From the NCBI RefSeq assembly GCF_016901955.1, contig NZ_JACJLC010000008.1, positions 1-64,000 on the forward strand: a stretch of DNA of 64,000 nt, read 5' to 3'. Numbering within the stretch: the stretch's first letter is position 1; each line of letters opens with the position of its first letter. Below, in pieces: positions 61,908-64,000 of the stretch. The position numbers and the translations under genes are program-made. The notes below the pieces were generated by a model. That model made no database searches. It worked only from the letters and a program-made list of their open reading frames with translations, and was not told the origin of the DNA. This DNA comes from Pseudoflavonifractor phocaeensis (lineage in GTDB: Bacteria; Bacillota; Clostridia; Oscillospirales; Oscillospiraceae).

Positions 61908-62780
61908 ATGAGAAGTGAGTTGAACATCTGGGTGGCGGGAGGCGACCTGCGCCAGGCCAAACTGGCGGAGCTGCTGGCCGCCGACGGTCACACGGTACAT
62001 ACCTATGCCCTGGACTGCGGGGAGCCCCTGTCCGGGGTGCTGCCGGAGTCCGGGCCCGCCGGAGCGGCTCTGGCGGACTGCGTCATCCTTCCTCTGCCGG
62101 CGGAGGAGGAGGGCGGGCTGCTCCACGCCCCCCTGTGGAAGGAACCGGTGCCTCTGACCTCCCTGCTGGCCCCCCTGCGGCCCGGTCAGCTGGTGTGCGC
62201 GGGAATGGCGGGCCCCGGCCTCACTGCCCTGGCGGAAGCGCGGGGGCTGATCCTCCGGGACTATTTCGCCCGGGAGGAGCTGGCGGTAGCCAACGCGGTG
62301 CCCACCGCGGAGGGCGCCATCCAGCTGGCCATGGAGGAGCTGCCCATCACCCTCCACCGGGCCCGGGTACTGGTACTGGGCTGCGGCCGAATCAGCCGGG
62401 CGCTGGCCCCCCGGCTGGTGGCTCTGGGAGCCAGAGTCAGCGTGGCCGCCCGGAAATGGGCCCACCTGGCCTGGGCGGAGAGCTGGGGATGCACCGGGGA
62501 GCACATCGGCCAGCTGGAGGGCTGGCTGTGCGGCTATGACCTGGTGATCAATACCGTTCCCGCCCCGGTGCTGGGTGAGGTCCAGCTGGCCGACCTGAAG
62601 CCGGGCTGTCTGGTCATCGATCTGGCCTCCAAGCCCGGCGGCGTGGACTTCCAGGCCGCCGCCCGCCTGGGGGTCAAGGTGATCTGGGCCCTGTCCCTGC
62701 CAGGCAAGGTGGCCCCGGTCACAGCCGGCCAGTGCATCCAGACCACCATTTACAACATATTGCATGAAATGGGAGTGTGA
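61908..62780 (+). CDS. dpaA: Dipicolinate synthase subunit A
   Basis: 290 residues (SpoVFA family) from the ATG at 61908 with GGAGGAG upstream. An N-terminal domain (IWVAGGDLRQAKLAELLAAD) is followed by a Rossmann fold with VLVLGCGRISRALAPRLVAL and later CLVIDLASKPGGVDF. With subunit B it makes dipicolinic acid in the mother cell during sporulation. Start of a two-gene operon; shows that the organism belongs to a sporulating lineage. No sigma-K promoter could be confirmed by eye. Confidence 0.93.
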   Translation: MRSELNIWVAGGDLRQAKLAELLAADGHTVHTYALDCGEPLSGVLPESGPAGAALADCVILPLPAEEEGGLLHAPLWKEPVPLTSLLAPLRPGQLVCAGMAGPGLTALAEARGLILRDYFAREELAVANAVPTAEGAIQLAMEELPITLHRARVLVLGCGRISRALAPRLVALGARVSVAARKWAHLAWAESWGCTGEHIGQLEGWLCGYDLVINTVPAPVLGEVQLADLKPGCLVIDLASKPGGVDFQAAARLGVKVIWALSLPGKVAPVTAGQCIQTTIYNILHEMGV

Positions 62781-62782
62781 GC

Positions 62783-63361
62783 ATGGATACGACTAAGGTG
62801 GGATTCGCCTTTTGCGGCTCCTTTTGTACATTGAGCATGGCCATGGCCGCCCTGGAGAAGGTAAAGGCCCGGTTTGGGGACGTGACCCCCATCGTGTCGG
62901 AGCATACCGCCGCTTTCGACACCCGCTTCGGCCCCGCCCACGAGTTTATGCGGGAGATGGAACGGATCTGCGACAGGCGGGTCATCGACACCCTGGTGAA
63001 GGCGGAGCCCATCGGCCCCAAAAAGCTGCTGGATGTGCTGGTGATCTGCCCCTGCACCGGCAACACCCTGGCCAAGCTGGCGGGCGGCATCACCGACACC
63101 ACGGTGACCCTGGCAGCCAAGGCTCATTTGCGCAACGGCCGGCCGGTGGTCATCTGTCCCGCCACCAACGACGGTCTGGCAGCCTCCGCCAAGAACATTG
63201 GCCAGCTGCTGGACAAAAAGCACGTCTACTTCGTGCCCTTCCGTCAGGATGATCCCCAGGGCAAGCCCACCTCCCTGGTGGGGGAGTTTTCCCTGGTGGT
63301 GCCGGCAATCGAAGCCGCCCTGGAGGGCCGCCAGCTCCAGCCCCTGCTGCTGGGCAGTTAA
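62783..63361 (+). CDS. dpaB: Dipicolinate synthase subunit B (flavoprotein)
   Basis: 192 residues of the SpoVFB flavoprotein family (GFAFCGSFCTLSMAMAALEK, CPCTGNTLAKLAGGITDT, PATNDGLAASAKNIGQLL). The ATG at 62783 has GGGAG seven bases upstream; a GTG two codons earlier overlaps the dpaA stop and is less likely. Acts with DpaA. Confidence 0.94.
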   Translation: MDTTKVGFAFCGSFCTLSMAMAALEKVKARFGDVTPIVSEHTAAFDTRFGPAHEFMREMERICDRRVIDTLVKAEPIGPKKLLDVLVICPCTGNTLAKLAGGITDTTVTLAAKAHLRNGRPVVICPATNDGLAASAKNIGQLLDKKHVYFVPFRQDDPQGKPTSLVGEFSLVVPAIEAALEGRQLQPLLLGS

Positions 63362-63399
63362 AAAACGGGCCTGCTGCGCAATCGCAGCAGGCCTGTTTT
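63362..63399. terminator. Bidirectional terminator after dpaB
   Basis: A perfect stem ACGGGCCTGCTGCG / CGCAGCAGGCCTGT (one wobble) with T-runs on both sides separates dpaB from the convergent GH3 gene. Confidence 0.92.
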
Positions 63400-63417
63400 G
63401 CTTGTCTGTCAAATGGT

Positions 63418-64000
63418 TCAGCCCTCTTCCAGGGGGATCAGCCCCCGGTTGATCTTGAAGGTCAGGATCCGCTGGACGCTCTTGTCCAATCGCTCCTGGG
63501 AGATGAGGCCGTTGTCCACCGCAGCCGTCAGGGCGTCGATGGTGCCGTCCAGATCGCCGGGGCACAGGAGCACATCCACACCGGCCTGGATGGCCATCAC
63601 CGCCGCCTGGCCGCCGGTATAATACTTGGTAAGGGCGGACATCTGCATGGCGTCGGTCATGACTAGGCCGTCGTAGCCCATCTCCTCCCGGAGCAGACCG
63701 GTGACCATCTCATAGGACAGGGGGGCGGGGACGTCGTCCAGGTCGGGCACAATGATATGGCCCATCATCACGGCGTCGGCTCCCGCCTCAATGCCCGCCA
63801 GGAAGGGGACCAGCTCCCCCTCCCACAGCTCTTCCCGGGTGCGGTAGAGGTAAGCGGCCCCATAGTGGGAGTCAGTGGAGGTGCCGCCGTGGCCAGGGAA
63901 GTGCTTGAGCACCGACCCCACGCCGCCGGCGTGGAAGCCCTCCACCGCCGCCGACACCAGCTCTGCCGCCGTGTCAAAATCGGTGCTGTAGGCCCGGTCG
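63418..64000 (-). CDS. Glycoside hydrolase family 3 protein, beta-N-acetylhexosaminidase type (partial)
   Basis: Only the C-terminal 194 or so residues are in the window; the frame runs open to the right edge. Contains the NagZ-type motif SVLKHFPGHGGTSTDSH (catalytic His/Asp loop) and the nucleophile region YDGLVMTDAMQMSAL. Probably removes N-acetylglucosamine during peptidoglycan turnover; a lipoprotein or SLH form cannot be judged without the N-terminus. Confidence 0.9.
   Translation of the reverse strand, partial: DRAYSTDFDTAAELVSAAVEGFHAGGVGSVLKHFPGHGGTSTDSHYGAAYLYRTREELWEGELVPFLAGIEAGADAVMMGHIIVPDLDDVPAPLSYEMVTGLLREEMGYDGLVMTDAMQMSALTKYYTGGQAAVMAIQAGVDVLLCPGDLDGTIDALTAAVDNGLISQERLDKSVQRILTFKINRGLIPLEEG

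Overview
The window is a high-GC chromosomal segment from an anaerobic, spore-forming member of the Clostridia. An Oscillospiraceae-type organism (Flavonifractor, Lawsonibacter or Intestinimonas-like) fits best; this is inferred from gene content and codon style, not from a database search. Supporting evidence: an oxygen-sensitive class III ribonucleotide reductase (nrdD), the forespore dipicolinate synthase pair (dpaA/dpaB), a selenophosphate synthetase that itself reads UGA as selenocysteine, and the Clostridia-type arrangement adk-map-KOW gene-infA-rpmJ. No rRNA, tRNA, CRISPR array, phage or insertion sequence was seen. The DNA is gene-dense, and most genes are on the minus strand.

Layout. 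1-3.3 kb: glycolytic gpmI and eno (+). 3.5-8.6 kb: an rRNA methyltransferase, nrdD with an NrdR box over its promoter, and a homocysteine methyltransferase-family gene. 8.7-12.7 kb: a large surface (SLH) protein divergent from a small XRE regulator, with overlapping promoters around a palindrome. 12.9-16.0 kb: a P-loop ATPase and a heavy-metal P-type ATPase whose promoter carries a CsoR-family operator. 16.1-19.8 kb: a selenium module (LysR regulator, selD with in-frame UGA, YedE transporter, TusA-like protein, DUF3343 protein). 19.9-33.8 kb: mixed housekeeping and transport (asnS, APC permease, LytTR/DUF3021 cluster, rnr, secG, Bce-type ABC transporter, M20 hydrolase, CNNM/CBS protein). 33.8-50.5 kb: the merged S10-spc-alpha ribosomal protein cluster with rpoA, secY, adk, map and infA. 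50.5-52 kb: a membrane glycosyltransferase. 52-60.4 kb: an eight-gene shikimate/phenylalanine operon. 60.4-64 kb: a MATE exporter, dpaAB and a truncated GH3 gene.

How it works together. The shikimate operon (aroF-aroB-aroA-aroC-pheA-aroK-aroQ-aroE) runs from DAHP to phenylpyruvate. It sits behind a promoter, a 33-residue Phe-rich leader peptide and a terminator hairpin, which is the layout of a ribosome-mediated attenuator. Its last gene fuses an aromatic-acid-exporter-like membrane domain to shikimate dehydrogenase. The selenium module would import or traffic selenium and produce selenophosphate, and its key enzyme depends on selenium. The ribosomal cluster has a consensus promoter before rpsJ and an internal promoter and hairpin region between rpsZ and rpsH.

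Non-coding structure includes a roughly 135-bp dispersed repeat directly after the stop codons of eno and rpsJ, GC-rich palindromic units (1.7, 3.4 and 56.7 kb), and one imperfect palindrome flanked by TGTCAT/TGACA. Many promoters with 17-bp spacers were located by eye; they are predictions.
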